DNA from: Anaerotignum sp.
GTDB taxonomy: Bacteria > Bacillota > Clostridia > Lachnospirales > Anaerotignaceae
DNA length: 64,000 bases
Direction: 5' to 3'
Assembly: GCF_017483025.1 (NCBI RefSeq)
Contig: NZ_JAFUMA010000066.1
Location: 80,450 to 144,449, forward strand
Position numbers and translations under genes: made by a program. How positions within the stretch are numbered: the first letter of the stretch is position 1; each line of letters opens with the position of its first letter. Of this stretch, positions 50,086 to 59,762 are shown in pieces. Below the pieces are notes generated by a model. That model was not told the origin of the DNA. It worked only from the letters and a program-made list of their open reading frames with translations, and did no database searches.

Positions 50086-51753
50086 TTATTTCATAACTGC
50101 ACCTGTGTTTGCAGAGGAAACCAGTTTCGCATATCTTGCCAGCCAGCCTGTTGTGATCTTGGGCGCAGGGGCAACGTAAGCCGCTCTTCTTGCCGCAAAT
50201 TCTTCATCGGTGACTTTCGCATTTACTTTATTGTTAGGGATATCGATTTCGATGATGTCGCCTTCCTTCAGCAGACCGAATGTACCGCCTGCTGCTGCTT
50301 CAGGGCTGACATGACCGATGGAGGCGCCACGGCTGGCACCGCTGAAACGACCATCTGTGATGAGGGCAACGCATTTATCCAGCTTCATGCCTGCCAGTGC
50401 GCTGGTAGGATTCAGCATTTCACGCATGCCGGGGCCGCCTTTGGGGCCTTCGTATCTGATGACTACGACATCGCCGGGGTTGATGCCGCCTGCATAGATG
50501 GTTTCGATAGCTTCTTCTTCGCTGTCGAATACGCGGGCAGGGCCTTCGTGACGCAGCATTTCAGGGTCAACGGCACTTCTCTTCACAACGCAGCCATCTT
50601 CCGCGATATTGCCCCACAGAACAGCGATACCGCCTGTTTCGCTATAGGGATCATCGATGGGACGGATCAGGTTATAATCTTTCACATGAGCATCTTTGAT
50701 ATTTTCGCCCAGAGTTTTCCCTGTTGCTGTCATAACGTCCAGATCCAGCAGACCTTTTTTCGCCAGTTCCGCCTGTACTGCTGCAATGCCGCCGGCTCTG
50801 TTCAAATCGGAAATATGAGTGGAACCTGCAGGAGCCAGATGGCACAGGTTAGGTACTTTATTGGAAATCTGATTGAAGATATCCAGATCCAGATCTACGC
50901 CCGCTTCGTTTGCGATGGCCAACAGATGCAGTACGCTATTGGAAGAGCAGCCCAGAGCCATGTCGCAGGCTACAGCGTTGTAAATGCTTCTTGTGTTAAT
51001 AATATCTCTTGCCTTGATATCCTTTTCCACCAGTTCCATAATGGCCATGCCTGCATGTTTTGCCAACAGCATACGACCATTGGAAACATTGGGGATGGTA
51101 CCATTACCAGGCAGAGCGATACCGATGGCTTCACACAGACAGTTCATACTGTTTGCTGTATACATACCAGCACAGGAACCGCAGCCAGGGCAGGTATTTG
51201 TTTCATATTCCTGCAGCTTTGCATCATCGATCAGGTTGGCTTTTCTTGCGCCTACTGCTTCGAACATCTTGGACAGGCTGACTTCTTCATTGTCCACCAG
51301 ACCGGGCATCATAGCACCACCGGAACAAACCACAGCGGGAATATTCATACGTACTGCCGCCATGACCATACCGGGTACGATCTTATCGCAGTTGGGCACC
51401 AGAACCAGACCATCCAGTGCATGGGCCATTGTCATGGTCTCCACGCTGTCTGCGATCAATTCGCGGCTTGCCAGGCTGTATTTCATGCCCACATGACCCA
51501 TAGCGATACCATCACAAACACCGATAGCAGGAATCATGATAGGTGTACCGCCTGCCATGCGTACGCCGGCTTTGACTGCTTCTGTCACCTTATCCAGATT
51601 GAAATGACCGGGAACGATCTCGCTATGGGCAGAGACTACGCCGATCAAAGGTCTGTCCAGTTCTTCTTTTGTATAGCCCATAGCATGAAACAGGCTTCTT
51701 GCGGGAGCTTTTTCCACGCCCTGGGTCACCTGCGCGCTTCTCAGTTCCTTCAT
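50086..51753 (-). CDS. ilvD: Dihydroxy-acid dehydratase
   Basis: The 555-residue enzyme shows the [2Fe-2S]/catalytic regions [11 protein letters not shown] (about 100-110), [19 protein letters not shown] (about 182-200) and [19 protein letters not shown] (about 465-483). It dehydrates dihydroxy acids in the Val/Leu/Ile pathway. It follows ilvC after an internal terminator hairpin. GGAGG site. Confidence 0.96.
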   Translation of the reverse strand: MKELRSAQVTQGVEKAPARSLFHAMGYTKEELDRPLIGVVSAHSEIVPGHFNLDKVTEAVKAGVRMAGGTPIMIPAIGVCDGIAMGHVGMKYSLASRELIADSVETMTMAHALDGLVLVPNCDKIVPGMVMAAVRMNIPAVVCSGGAMMPGLVDNEEVSLSKMFEAVGARKANLIDDAKLQEYETNTCPGCGSCAGMYTANSMNCLCEAIGIALPGNGTIPNVSNGRMLLAKHAGMAIMELVEKDIKARDIINTRSIYNAVACDMALGCSSNSVLHLLAIANEAGVDLDLDIFNQISNKVPNLCHLAPAGSTHISDLNRAGGIAAVQAELAKKGLLDLDVMTATGKTLGENIKDAHVKDYNLIRPIDDPYSETGGIAVLWGNIAEDGCVVKRSAVDPEMLRHEGPARVFDSEEEAIETIYAGGINPGDVVVIRYEGPKGGPGMREMLNPTSALAGMKLDKCVALITDGRFSGASRGASIGHVSPEAAAGGTFGLLKEGDIIEIDIPNNKVNAKVTDEEFAARRAAYVAPAPKITTGWLARYAKLVSSANTGAVMK

Positions 51754-51779
51754 TCGATTTCCTCCTTTGTATCTTATAA

Positions 51780-51806
51780 AAAAATAGCGGGTCTATGAAG
51801 ACCCGC
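51780..51806 (-). terminator. Internal terminator between ilvC and ilvD
   Basis: Stem GCGGGTC/GACCCGC with a six-base loop, then TATTTTTTTAT on the reverse strand. It would lower ilvD transcription relative to ilvBNC unless readthrough is regulated. Confidence 0.75.
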
Positions 51807-51820
51807 CCTATGTATGTTAC

Positions 51821-52816
51821 TTATTTTTTCAGCCAGCTCATCATTTCTCTCAGTTCTTTGCCTGTGTGGCACAGCTGATGATCTGCAGCTTTTCTGCGGG
51901 ATGCCAGGAATTTTGCTTTGCCGCCTGCGTTCATTTCCTGAACAAATGTGCTTGCAAATGTACCATCCTGGATTTCAGCCAGAACCTGTTTCATGCCTTC
52001 TCTGGATTCTTTTGTGATAACACGTTTACCTGTTACATAGTCACCATATTCAGCTGTGTTGGAGATGGAGTATCTCATCTTGTCGAAACCACCTTCGTAG
52101 ATCAGGTCTACGATCAGTTTCATTTCATGGATACATTCAAAGTAAGCCATTTCGGGTTCATAGCCAGCTTCTACCAGCGTTTCGAAACCAGCTGTCATCA
52201 GTTCGCAAACACCACCGCACAGAACTGCCTGTTCACCAAACAGGTCTGTTTCTGTTTCTTCCTTGAATGTTGTTTCCAGAATACCCGCTCTGCCTGCGCC
52301 GATAGCTGCTGCATAAGCCAGTGCAAATTCTTTTGCTTTACCGGATTTATCCTGGTCTACAGCGATCAGACAGGGAACGCCGCTGCCCTTTGTGTACAGG
52401 CTTCTTACGATGTGGCCGGGGCCTTTGGGAGCTACCATGGAAACATCCAGGTAATCTGCAGGCTGGATCTGGCTGTAGTGGATGTTGAAACCATGAGCGA
52501 ACATCAGAGTGTCGCCTTCTTTCATGTGTTTCGCGATCTGGTTTTTATAGATTGCAGGAGCCAGTTCATCGGGAACCAGCATCATTACTACATTACCTGC
52601 TTCTGCTGCATCTTCAATGTCCATAACTTTCAGGCCTGCTGCTTCAGCCTTGGGAATGTGTGCGGAGCCGGGTCTCAGACCTACAACTACGTCAACACCG
52701 CTTTCTTTCAGGTTCATGGCATGGGCATGGCCCTGGCTGCCGAAACCGATGATGGCTACTGTTTTGCCATCCAGCATACCTAAGTTACAATCCTGGTCAT
52801 AATACTTGTTAATCAT
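51821..52816 (-). CDS. ilvC: Ketol-acid reductoisomerase (class I)
   Basis: The 331-residue enzyme has the Rossmann motif [17 protein letters not shown] (about 25-41), [12 protein letters not shown] as cofactor-specificity loop, and the Mg site [11 protein letters not shown] then [17 protein letters not shown] (about 186-235). It converts acetolactate to dihydroxyisovalerate with NAD(P)H. GGAGAG site. Third gene of the operon. Confidence 0.97.
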   Translation of the reverse strand: MINKYYDQDCNLGMLDGKTVAIIGFGSQGHAHAMNLKESGVDVVVGLRPGSAHIPKAEAAGLKVMDIEDAAEAGNVVMMLVPDELAPAIYKNQIAKHMKEGDTLMFAHGFNIHYSQIQPADYLDVSMVAPKGPGHIVRSLYTKGSGVPCLIAVDQDKSGKAKEFALAYAAAIGAGRAGILETTFKEETETDLFGEQAVLCGGVCELMTAGFETLVEAGYEPEMAYFECIHEMKLIVDLIYEGGFDKMRYSISNTAEYGDYVTGKRVITKESREGMKQVLAEIQDGTFASTFVQEMNAGGKAKFLASRRKAADHQLCHTGKELREMMSWLKK

Positions 52817-52877
52817 TTAAATCTCTCCTTTTTTTGTTTTTATCTTTTGTGGATGTGTATCTTCAACCCCATAGGGA

Positions 52878-53414
52878 TCAAATTCCTGTCAAGTGTTTTT
52901 CTTCGCTGGAATCGCGAGACATACCGGTTACGCCGGTTCTGGAAACCTCGATGATATCATAATCCTCCAGCATGCTCATGAAGCCGTCGATCTTTTTGGG
53001 TGAACCTGTCAGCTCGATGATCATGCTTTCCTTATTCAGGCCGACCACCTTGCCGCGGTAGATCTCTGTCATTTCATGCAATGCAGATCTTTCTCTCTGG
53101 CTTGCTTTGATCTTCACCAACAGCAGCTCTCTGTAAAGGCTGTTGGTATCCTGCAGAACATATGCCTCTCTCACATGCTCCAGCTTTTCCATCTGGGCAA
53201 TGATCTGATACAGAACATTTTCATCATCCCCATTGACCACCAGTGTGATCTTTGTGATGCCTGCAATATTCGTTTCAGAAGCAGTGATAGTGCTGATGTT
53301 GAAGCTTCTGCGGCCAACCAGACTGGAAATACGTGCAAGCACATTGGGCTGGTTTTCTACCATCAGGCAGATCACCGTTTTGTTTACAGTTCTTTTCTCC
53401 GTAATCGTTTTCAT
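52878..53414 (-). CDS. ilvN: Acetolactate synthase small (regulatory) subunit
   Basis: The 178-residue protein has an N-terminal ACT domain (about 12-90; MVENQPNVLARISSLVGRR) and a C-terminal regulatory domain. It confers Val feedback on the catalytic subunit. It starts 14 bp after ilvB with GGAGGTG. Confidence 0.94.
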   Translation of the reverse strand: MKTITEKRTVNKTVICLMVENQPNVLARISSLVGRRSFNISTITASETNIAGITKITLVVNGDDENVLYQIIAQMEKLEHVREAYVLQDTNSLYRELLLVKIKASQRERSALHEMTEIYRGKVVGLNKESMIIELTGSPKKIDGFMSMLEDYDIIEVSRTGVTGMSRDSSEEKHLTGI

Positions 53415-53428
53415 GTCCCTGCACCTCC

Positions 53429-55090
53429 TTATTCCAGAATCATATCATCCACAGTGCCGCCGTTGGGGATCATAGGCAATACCTTGATCTCTCTGTCGAT
53501 ATCACAGCAGATCCAAACGGGACCTGTTTCCTGCATCGCCTGTTTGAACGCTTCCTTGAAGCCTTCTTCTGTATCCACATGGAAACCTTTGCCGCCAAAG
53601 CCTTCGATGACTTTCACGAAATCAGTTTTTCTTTCGGGTGTCGTTGCTGCATAGCGTCTGCCGTAGAAGGCTGTCTGCCACTGATAAACCATCCCCAGCA
53701 CCTGATTATTGAAGATGATGGTGATGATGGGCATTTCCTGGCTGACTGCCGTACAGGCTTCATTCAGGTTCATATGGAAGGATGCATCGCCTGTGAAGTG
53801 GACGATACGTTTTTCAGGAAAAGCTGCCTGGGCGCCGATGGCTGCGCCATAGCCATAGCCCATGGTGCCAAGGCCGCCGCTGGTCAGGAAATGTCTTGTT
53901 TCCTGATGCTTTACATACTGGGCTGCCCACATCTGATGCTGGCCTACGTCTGTGACGTAGATAGTTTCTTTATCCACCATGTCGCATACATCGCGGATCA
54001 GTCTGCCGGGATGGAGACCTTCGCCATGGTATGCCACCTTTTCCTGCTGTTCCTGCCAGCCTGCGATGCGGCTGCGCCATTCGGGATGTTTCTTCTTTTC
54101 GATCAGAGGAAGCAGTCTTTCCAGGAAATCCTTCACATCCCCTACGATATACTGATCTACCGGTACATTTTTATTGATCTCACAAGGGTCGATGTCCACC
54201 TGGATCTTCACTGCACCGGGAGAGAATTTTTCAATATTCAAGGCAACACGGTCACTGAATCTGGTACCCAGAGCCAGCACCAGGTCTGCATGGAACAGTG
54301 CCTCATTGGCTGTCACACTGCCGTGCATGCCGATCATACCTAAACATCTTTCATCATTATAAGGAACCATACCCGCTGCCATCATGGTATAAGCTGCAGG
54401 GATATCTGCTGTTTCCATCAGGTCGTGCAGTTCTTTTTCCGCCTGTCTGGAGGCTGTGCCGCCGCCGCAGTAGATCACAGGACAGTTTGCCTGATTGATG
54501 GCTTCCGCCACCTGCTGCAGCTCTTTGTCACTTGCCTTGGGCATTTCCTTCAGGGGAAGGGGTTCCTGGGGCACATATTCTGTCAGTGCCGCTGTCACAT
54601 CTTTTGTTACGTCTACAAGCACAGGCCCCTTTCGACCGCTCTGGGCAATGCGGAACGCCTGTCTCATGGCATCCGCCAGATCCTCAATGCGGTTCACAAA
54701 GAAGTTGTGCTTCGTAATTGGCATGGTAATGCCGGTAATATATATTTCCTGAAAGGCATCTCTGCCGATCAGATTATTTGTCACATTGCTCGTAATGGCT
54801 ACCATGGGAATGCTGTCCATATAGGCCGTTGCAATCCCTGTCACCAGGTTTGTTGCGCCGGGGCCGCTGGTTGCGAAAACAACGCCCGTTTTCCCTGTGG
54901 CTCTGGCATAGCCGTCTGCCGCGTGGGATGCGCCCTGCTCGTGAGCAGTTAAGATGTGCTTGATTCGATCCTGATATTCATACAGCGCATCATATACATT
55001 CAGTGCTGCGCCGCCGGGATAGCCGAAAACGGTATCCACGCCGTGCTCCATTAGGATTTCAAGGATCAGTTGGGCACCTGTCTTTTTCAT
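53429..55090 (-). CDS. ilvB: Acetolactate synthase large subunit
   Basis: The 553-residue ThDP enzyme has the catalytic Glu near AHEQGASHAADGYARATG (about 49-66), a central FAD/PPi-like domain, and the ThDP motif GDASFHMNLNE...NNQVLGMVYQWQ (about 434-465). It condenses two pyruvates, or pyruvate and 2-ketobutyrate. First gene of ilvB-ilvN-ilvC-ilvD; the leader of about 65 nt has no T-box. Confidence 0.96.
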   Translation of the reverse strand: MKKTGAQLILEILMEHGVDTVFGYPGGAALNVYDALYEYQDRIKHILTAHEQGASHAADGYARATGKTGVVFATSGPGATNLVTGIATAYMDSIPMVAITSNVTNNLIGRDAFQEIYITGITMPITKHNFFVNRIEDLADAMRQAFRIAQSGRKGPVLVDVTKDVTAALTEYVPQEPLPLKEMPKASDKELQQVAEAINQANCPVIYCGGGTASRQAEKELHDLMETADIPAAYTMMAAGMVPYNDERCLGMIGMHGSVTANEALFHADLVLALGTRFSDRVALNIEKFSPGAVKIQVDIDPCEINKNVPVDQYIVGDVKDFLERLLPLIEKKKHPEWRSRIAGWQEQQEKVAYHGEGLHPGRLIRDVCDMVDKETIYVTDVGQHQMWAAQYVKHQETRHFLTSGGLGTMGYGYGAAIGAQAAFPEKRIVHFTGDASFHMNLNEACTAVSQEMPIITIIFNNQVLGMVYQWQTAFYGRRYAATTPERKTDFVKVIEGFGGKGFHVDTEEGFKEAFKQAMQETGPVWICCDIDREIKVLPMIPNGGTVDDMILE

Positions 55091-55155
55091 CTTGGGTCCC
55101 TCCCTCTTTTGTTGCCTACTTTATATCTTTCGTAAAATATAAGGATATATCAACC

Positions 55156-55183
55156 ATTATACCCTTTCAATGCCACCTGTCAA
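55156..55183 (-). promoter_or_regulatory. Strong promoter of the ilv operon
   Basis: Reverse strand: consensus TTGACA (55178-55183), 16 bp, TATAAT (55156-55161). A short hairpin (ATATC/GATAT) may form in the leader. Confidence 0.75.
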
Positions 55184-55189
55184 TTCAGA

Positions 55190-55635
55190 AAAAATGGTTC
55201 TAAAATCCTGTTATTATGTACAAAAATAGATACAAAGCCATGTCTAATGTATACATAAAAGTAATTTTAACCAAATGAACGCATATAAATAAGGCAGTTG
55301 TTATCCGTTATTTTTGAACTTTCTATCATTCGGAATACATCTGTCTTTTCTCTCTCCAAAAATTCCACAAAAAACCAACCTTCATTTTCCATTCTTTTTA
55401 CAAAAATCCCTGCAAAGCCTTTGCTTTACAGGGGTTCCCGGTTTTCTATCTTGTCAAACAACAATATGAATTTTTCTGTGTGTTCTTCCCATTTCTTCGC
55501 CTAAACACCGCTCTATCTCCCCATTTTTTCTCCTCAGACATGTAAGACTAGCTGAAAAAGCCGCCCTTCCGGCTCTTTCCTGCAAAAGACACATTGTCTG
55601 CGAAGGTCTCTCCTTTTCGCATATCCGCATTGCTC
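55190..55635. other. Intergenic stretch without a recognisable gene
   Basis: About 445 AT-rich bases between the ilv promoter and the next gene. I see only a hairpin at 55411-55436 (CCCTG.AAAGC/GCTTT.CAGGG) and, at 55559-55574, an AGCCG/CGGCT stem with T-run on the reverse strand that probably terminates the downstream membrane-protein gene. Open frames here lack ribosome sites. Confidence 0.6.
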
Positions 55636-56400
55636 TTATCTTCTTTTTCCGCAATACTGGCTGCAAAGCTTGTCCGTACAATTGGAACACTTCAAGGCTT
55701 CGTTGGACATTTCCCAGAATCTCTCCGGATAGGCCATAATGCTGTATTCCCATAAGATAAATACCGCCGTTGCCATCACCACAAGGATTCTGGCAAAAAA
55801 ACCATCCACAAAGAGCAATGGGCTGAACATCATCAAATGATCCCAGTTGAAGATGCGACATTCTGTGCAGCAGCGGGTCTTCATAAAAATACGGAACGGG
55901 CACCAGATCAGCACACAGATCAGATCGCATACATAAAAGAAAATGCATACGATCAGCAGGCTGATATCGCCGATGAACTCCAGATGCCTGAAAAGTCCCA
56001 GGGCCCCAATGCCCAGACCATAGATAAGAAACACCTGATAGGCCGATCTTGTTCTTTCCCTGATGTAGTTTCGCAGGCCATCTGCATCAAAGCCGCCCTT
56101 TGCAGGGAGATATCTCTGACGGAACAGCTTCTGAGATCCCAGAGGCACATGCTTTTTCACATAGACCATCTGCAGCAGCATATCCCCCATCCACACCAGC
56201 CACAGGATATGCAGCAGGGAAAAACGGCAGAAAAAACCTCCCGCCTCCAGGGGTGCAAATACTGCAGGATCCTGAAAAGCAAACAGAATACTCAGGCAAA
56301 GGACGATGCAGCGCCCAATGAATCTTGCGATATAATTCTTCCGCATGGGAGAAATTTTCTTTTTTACCGCGACCAAATTTGTCGCTGTTCTCTCGTTCAT
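55636..56400 (-). CDS. Polytopic membrane protein with two cysteine clusters
   Basis: About 254 residues from ATG 56400 (AAAGGG upstream). Four to five helices, with a cytoplasmic Cys segment CPFRIFMKTRCCTECRIFNWD after the fourth helix and a C-terminal CSNCTDKLCSQYC. The eight or so cysteines could hold Fe-S or another metal. The layout (helices followed by Cys tails) recalls NapH/RnfD-like electron-transfer membrane proteins, but I do not recognise the family. A ferredoxin-like gene is immediately upstream in the same direction. Confidence 0.65.
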   Translation of the reverse strand: MNERTATNLVAVKKKISPMRKNYIARFIGRCIVLCLSILFAFQDPAVFAPLEAGGFFCRFSLLHILWLVWMGDMLLQMVYVKKHVPLGSQKLFRQRYLPAKGGFDADGLRNYIRERTRSAYQVFLIYGLGIGALGLFRHLEFIGDISLLIVCIFFYVCDLICVLIWCPFRIFMKTRCCTECRIFNWDHLMMFSPLLFVDGFFARILVVMATAVFILWEYSIMAYPERFWEMSNEALKCSNCTDKLCSQYCGKRR

Positions 56401-56498
56401 ATCCAAAACGCCCTTTCGTCAAATTCAGACAAAAATCTTTCCAAATCAAATTGTATCACAAAATCCGCTTTCCGAAACTCCTTTTTTCTTATGTAAAA

Positions 56499-56530
56499 AA
56501 AGACGATATGAAAACCATACCGTCTTTCTT
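56499..56530 (-). terminator. Terminator after the ferredoxin-like gene
   Basis: Stem AAAGACG-TATG/CATA-CGTCTTT followed by A/T runs; separates it from the membrane-protein gene. Confidence 0.7.
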
Positions 56531-56541
56531 TTCCTTTCATT

Positions 56542-57234
56542 TTATCTTTCCACGATGCGGCCATCTACAGAAATGGTCACTACCTGCCAGGGGATGAATT
56601 TCCCGCTGTTCTGCAGAGCTGTAACCGCCGCTCTTTCAATGCCGCCGCAGCAAGGCACTTCCATACGCACCACTGTCACGCTCTTGATGTCATTCTGACG
56701 GATGATCTCCGCCAACTTTTCGGAATAATCCACCATATCCAGCTTAGGGCAGCCAACTACTGTGATTTTTCCCCGGATGAATTCCTGATGGAAATTGGCA
56801 TAGGCATAAGCTGTACAATCTGCCGCGATCAGCAGGTTCGCACCGTCAAAATAAGGAGCCTTCACAGGCACCAGCTTGATCTGCACGGGCCATTGTCTCA
56901 GCTGAGACTGCATAGGGGCACTCTGTACAGGGGCTGCAGGTTCCTCTCTCTGGATAGCTTTCGCCATAGAACCAGCACAGCCGCAAGCCTGGGCTTTCTT
57001 TGCCTGATTTGCCTTTACCGCTTCTTCATCATAAGCTGCCGCTTCTCTTTCTACGAATTTGATGGCATCCACAGGGCAGACAGGCAAACAGTCGCCTAAG
57101 CCATCACAGTAATCATCTCTCAATAATTTCGCCTTGCCGTCTACCATACCGATGGCACCTTCATGGCAAGCCTGGGCACACAGACCACAGCCGATACATT
57201 TTTCTTCGTTGATCTCAATAATTCTTCTAATCAT
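56542..57234 (-). CDS. 4Fe-4S dicluster ferredoxin domain protein
   Basis: The 230-residue protein starts with two 4Fe-4S motifs, CIGCGLCAQACHEG (about 13-26) and a second set whose first Cys position is CDGLGDCLPVCP. A Cys-rich hinge CGCAG follows, then a C-terminal half with ADCTAYAYANFH, VGCPKLD and PCCGGIERA motifs. This architecture is frequent in strict anaerobes and is annotated as a 4Fe-4S protein of unknown partner. GGAGGA site. A TGTTGTT-AA-AACAACA palindrome lies 70 bp upstream. Confidence 0.88.
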   Translation of the reverse strand: MIRRIIEINEEKCIGCGLCAQACHEGAIGMVDGKAKLLRDDYCDGLGDCLPVCPVDAIKFVEREAAAYDEEAVKANQAKKAQACGCAGSMAKAIQREEPAAPVQSAPMQSQLRQWPVQIKLVPVKAPYFDGANLLIAADCTAYAYANFHQEFIRGKITVVGCPKLDMVDYSEKLAEIIRQNDIKSVTVVRMEVPCCGGIERAAVTALQNSGKFIPWQVVTISVDGRIVER

Positions 57235-57304
57235 ATTCCATTCCTCCTCAGGTCTACTCTCTCGCTTTGTTGAATTAAGTATATAACGCTTTGCATCTTT
57301 TGTA

Positions 57305-57320
57305 TGTTGTTAAAACAACA
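57305..57320. repeat. Palindrome upstream of the ferredoxin-like gene
   Basis: TGTTGTT-AA-AACAACA, a perfect 16-bp palindrome, is placed as an operator would be. It resembles Rex-type TTGTTAA half-sites but is shorter than a standard Rex box. Confidence 0.4.
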
Positions 57321-57329
57321 AAAAGAAAA

Positions 57330-57361
57330 ACGACATGAAAATTTTTTCATTCTCATGCCGT
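57330..57361 (-). terminator. Terminator after the DUF3006 gene
   Basis: Stem ACGACATGA/TCATGCCGT (one mismatch) with an A/T-rich loop, T-run on the reverse strand. Confidence 0.6.
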
Positions 57362-57373
57362 TCTGATTTTTCT

Positions 57374-57586
57374 TTATTCCCACAAAGCTTTCATTTTCTT
57401 TGCGATGCGTTCTTTTCTCTCTTCTGTTTCTGCCGTATCCTTCCGCCAGATACCATCTTCCCCAAGGGAAACTGCATCGCCTTCCGCGATGCCTTCCGCC
57501 AGGGCAGCTTTCACAACCTCCAGTGCCGCATCCCCTTCCAGCAAGATGGCATAGTCCCCTTCAAATCTATCTACGATATGAGCCAT
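57374..57586 (-). CDS. DUF3006 family small protein
   Basis: A 70-residue protein with the DUF3006 pattern: MAHIVDRFEGDYAILL at the start, EGDAVSLGEDG in the middle, and Arg/Lys-rich helix ending in KALW. Such proteins commonly accompany ComEC-type MBL-fold hydrolases, as here (12 bp after it). AGGAGG site. Function unknown. Confidence 0.82.
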   Translation of the reverse strand: MAHIVDRFEGDYAILLEGDAALEVVKAALAEGIAEGDAVSLGEDGIWRKDTAETEERKERIAKKMKALWE

Positions 57587-57598
57587 CGTCTTCCCTCC

Positions 57599-58693
57599 TT
57601 ATGGATTACAGGAACCGCAGGGTTCATAGCCCAGGGCGATCGCCTCTTCTCGGCTCTCCAGTGTCACTCTGTTCTTTTCAACAGGCAAAGAAGCGCAATC
57701 CTCCTTATGGAATTTTTTCGAATTTTTATTGCCGATAAAAATTTCTGCAGGTTCCGCCTCGGTGGTTACAGAAGCATTGACAGTCTCTGTTTTTTCGCCG
57801 CCCGCATTGGTGCTGACTGCGTTGAATGTGATATTTTTACCGTCAGTGCTACAGATGATCGTGCCCTGCAGGTCTGTACGATAAATTTCCACGCCCATGC
57901 TTTCCAGTCTGTCCAGCGTTTCCTCTTCGGGATGGCCATAGCTGTTTCCGGTGCCTACGCTGATGACTGCAAAATCAGGGGAAACTGCCTGCAAAAATTC
58001 CTGAGAACTGGAAGTGCTGCTGCCATGATGACCCACCTTCAGCACATCCGCCTGTACATCATGCCCAGCATTCAGGATATCTTCCTCCGCCAGTGCTTCT
58101 GCATCCCCTGTGAAAAGGAATTTCGTCTCACCCGCCGTCACCTTCAGCACGATGGAATTATTGTTGAAATCGCTGTATTCCTGCTGAGGACCAAGCACCT
58201 CTACCTCCAGGCCATTGAAGTAAAAGGTATCGCCGGGATTGGGCGCCTTGATCTTCAGCCCTTTGTTGGAAATCGCATCCAGCACATCTTCAAAGGTCTT
58301 GCTGGTATGCATGATCTTGGGCATGTATACTGCATCTACATCAAAATTGTTGATAACAGCATCCAGAGAGCCGATATGATCCTCATGGGGATGGGTCCCC
58401 ACCACGACATCCAGCTTCTTTACGCCCTGCTCTTCCAGATAAGATACAATGGTGTCTGCATCTCCATTGTCCCCCCCATCAATGACCATGTAATGTCCAT
58501 CAGACTCCAGCAGCGCACAATCTGCCTGTCCCACATCGATATAATGCACGGTCAGAATTGCAGCTCCGTCCAGATTTGCCACAGCCTTCTGCTGTGTGTC
58601 ATTTTCCGCAGCGTCAACAGATACTCCCCCGCCGCAGCCCGTTACGGCAAAAACCAGGCTTAACAACAACGCTAATTTTTTCATTGCTTTCAT
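57599..58693 (-). CDS. Secreted MBL-fold (ComEC-type) metallohydrolase lipoprotein
   Basis: About 364 residues from ATG 58693 (GGAGAG six bases upstream). Lipoprotein signal with lipobox VTGC, then a metallo-beta-lactamase fold with THPHEDHIGSLD (about 100-111), an FTGDAE strand and GHHGSSTSSS. A C-terminal small domain, KFHKEDCASLPVEKN...YEPCGSC, is the metal-binding Ada-like domain often seen at the end of extracellular ComEC-type nucleases. It is probably a surface nuclease or phosphodiesterase (inference). Confidence 0.85.
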   Translation of the reverse strand: MKAMKKLALLLSLVFAVTGCGGGVSVDAAENDTQQKAVANLDGAAILTVHYIDVGQADCALLESDGHYMVIDGGDNGDADTIVSYLEEQGVKKLDVVVGTHPHEDHIGSLDAVINNFDVDAVYMPKIMHTSKTFEDVLDAISNKGLKIKAPNPGDTFYFNGLEVEVLGPQQEYSDFNNNSIVLKVTAGETKFLFTGDAEALAEEDILNAGHDVQADVLKVGHHGSSTSSSQEFLQAVSPDFAVISVGTGNSYGHPEEETLDRLESMGVEIYRTDLQGTIICSTDGKNITFNAVSTNAGGEKTETVNASVTTEAEPAEIFIGNKNSKKFHKEDCASLPVEKNRVTLESREEAIALGYEPCGSCNP

Positions 58694-58746
58694 TTTCATC
58701 TCTCCTTTCTGTTTCATTATACCCCAGTCAGATCAATTCTTCAATC

Positions 58747-58790
58747 GATACAAAAACAGTGCGACAAAGGCGTCACACTGTTTTTGTATC
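58747..58790. repeat. 15-bp perfect inverted repeat
   Basis: GATACAAAAACAGTG (58747-58761) and CACTGTTTTTGTATC (58776-58790) with a 14-base centre, between the lipoprotein and aspartokinase genes. It probably functions as a transcription stop for the aspartokinase transcript, though no T-run follows the stem itself. Confidence 0.6.
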
Positions 58791-58864
58791 ATTTATTTCA
58801 CATCGAGTGCCGAAATATACCTGTTTCCCCCTAAAAACCCTTATTTTTAAAAAATATGCAGCGC

Positions 58865-58886
58865 ATATGTTGCTTTTGCAACATAT
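58865..58886. repeat. Nine-bp inverted repeat after the aspartokinase gene
   Basis: ATATGTTGC/GCAACATAT with a TTTT loop, four bases past the stop codon on the reverse strand. Possible mRNA end hairpin. Confidence 0.5.
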
Positions 58887-58890
58887 ATAA

Positions 58891-59631
58891 TCACACCACC
58901 AGCGCTTCTCCTCTTACGATCGTCCCTTCCTTATCATTCATACTGGAACGAACCACCAATGGAATATTGCATTTCTTCGCCAATTCCACACATCGGCTAT
59001 GAAGCACCTCAGCGCCGTTCAATGCCATACGAAGCATATCATCATAGGATATCTCATCCAGCTTTTTGGCTGTGGGTACTTTTCGGGGATCAGCAGTATA
59101 CACCCCGTCCACATCTGTATAGATCTCGCAGGCATCTGCCTGCAATGCCGCCGCCAGCGCCACCGCTGTCGTATCCGAACCACCCCTGCCAAGGGTCGTA
59201 TAATCATTATTTTCATCAATTCCCTGAAACCCCGTCACGATCACAATATTTTTCTGCGCCAGTTCCGCACGGATACGTTCTGTTTCAATATTTGTGATTT
59301 TGGCGTTTCCATGAACGCTTGTGGTATGCATTTTCACCTGAAACGCATTCAAAGAAACCGCAGGAAGCCCCAGCTTGTGGAAGGCCATGGCCATCAGCGC
59401 CACAGACATCTGCTCCCCGATGGTAAAAAGCATATCCATTTCTCTTTCCGAAGGGTTTTCGTTGATATCCCTTGCCATATCCACCAATTCATCCGTATAT
59501 TTCCCCATGGCAGATAAAACTACTACCACATCATTTCCTTTTTTATATTCTTCTGCACATCTTTTTGCCACATGAAAAATACGTTCTTTATTTGCCACCG
59601 ATGTTCCGCCAAATTTTTTCACGATCAACAT
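58891..59631 (-). CDS. Aspartate kinase, catalytic domain only
   Basis: About 246 residues from ATG 59631 (MLIVKKFGGTSVANKERI). The amino-acid kinase fold has KFGGTSV at the start, VTGFQGIDENNDYTTLGRGGSD (about 145-166) and DVDGVYTADPRKV. Ordinary aspartokinases run to 400 or more residues with two ACT domains for Lys/Thr control; here the frame stops at RGEALVV right after the catalytic domain, and the downstream 150 bp encode no ACT sequence in any frame I read. It may escape feedback or rely on a separate subunit. Confidence 0.88.
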   Translation of the reverse strand: MLIVKKFGGTSVANKERIFHVAKRCAEEYKKGNDVVVVLSAMGKYTDELVDMARDINENPSEREMDMLFTIGEQMSVALMAMAFHKLGLPAVSLNAFQVKMHTTSVHGNAKITNIETERIRAELAQKNIVIVTGFQGIDENNDYTTLGRGGSDTTAVALAAALQADACEIYTDVDGVYTADPRKVPTAKKLDEISYDDMLRMALNGAEVLHSRCVELAKKCNIPLVVRSSMNDKEGTIVRGEALVV

Positions 59632-59698
59632 GGTTCCACACTCCTTCATCTCCGAACCGGACTTTTTTATTCTCTGATACCATTTTACTCCGCATCTC

Positions 59699-59728
59699 TT
59701 GCAAACTAAACAGGAAATATGCTATCAT
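59699..59728 (+). promoter_or_regulatory. Promoter of the AraC-family gene
   Basis: TTGCAA (59699-59704), 18 bp, TATCAT (59723-59728). Confidence 0.55.
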
Positions 59729-59762
59729 TATTGCAAATAGTGCTATTTTAGAGGAGGAAATT

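Noticed and set aside
55091..55460. T-box or leader-peptide attenuator for the ilv operon
   Set aside because: No GGGTGG/ACCGCG-type T-box element and no Leu/Val/Ile-rich short peptide in the 65-nt leader.
56788..57099. Forward-strand frame over the ferredoxin-like gene
   Set aside because: Antisense shadow without ribosome site or domain content.
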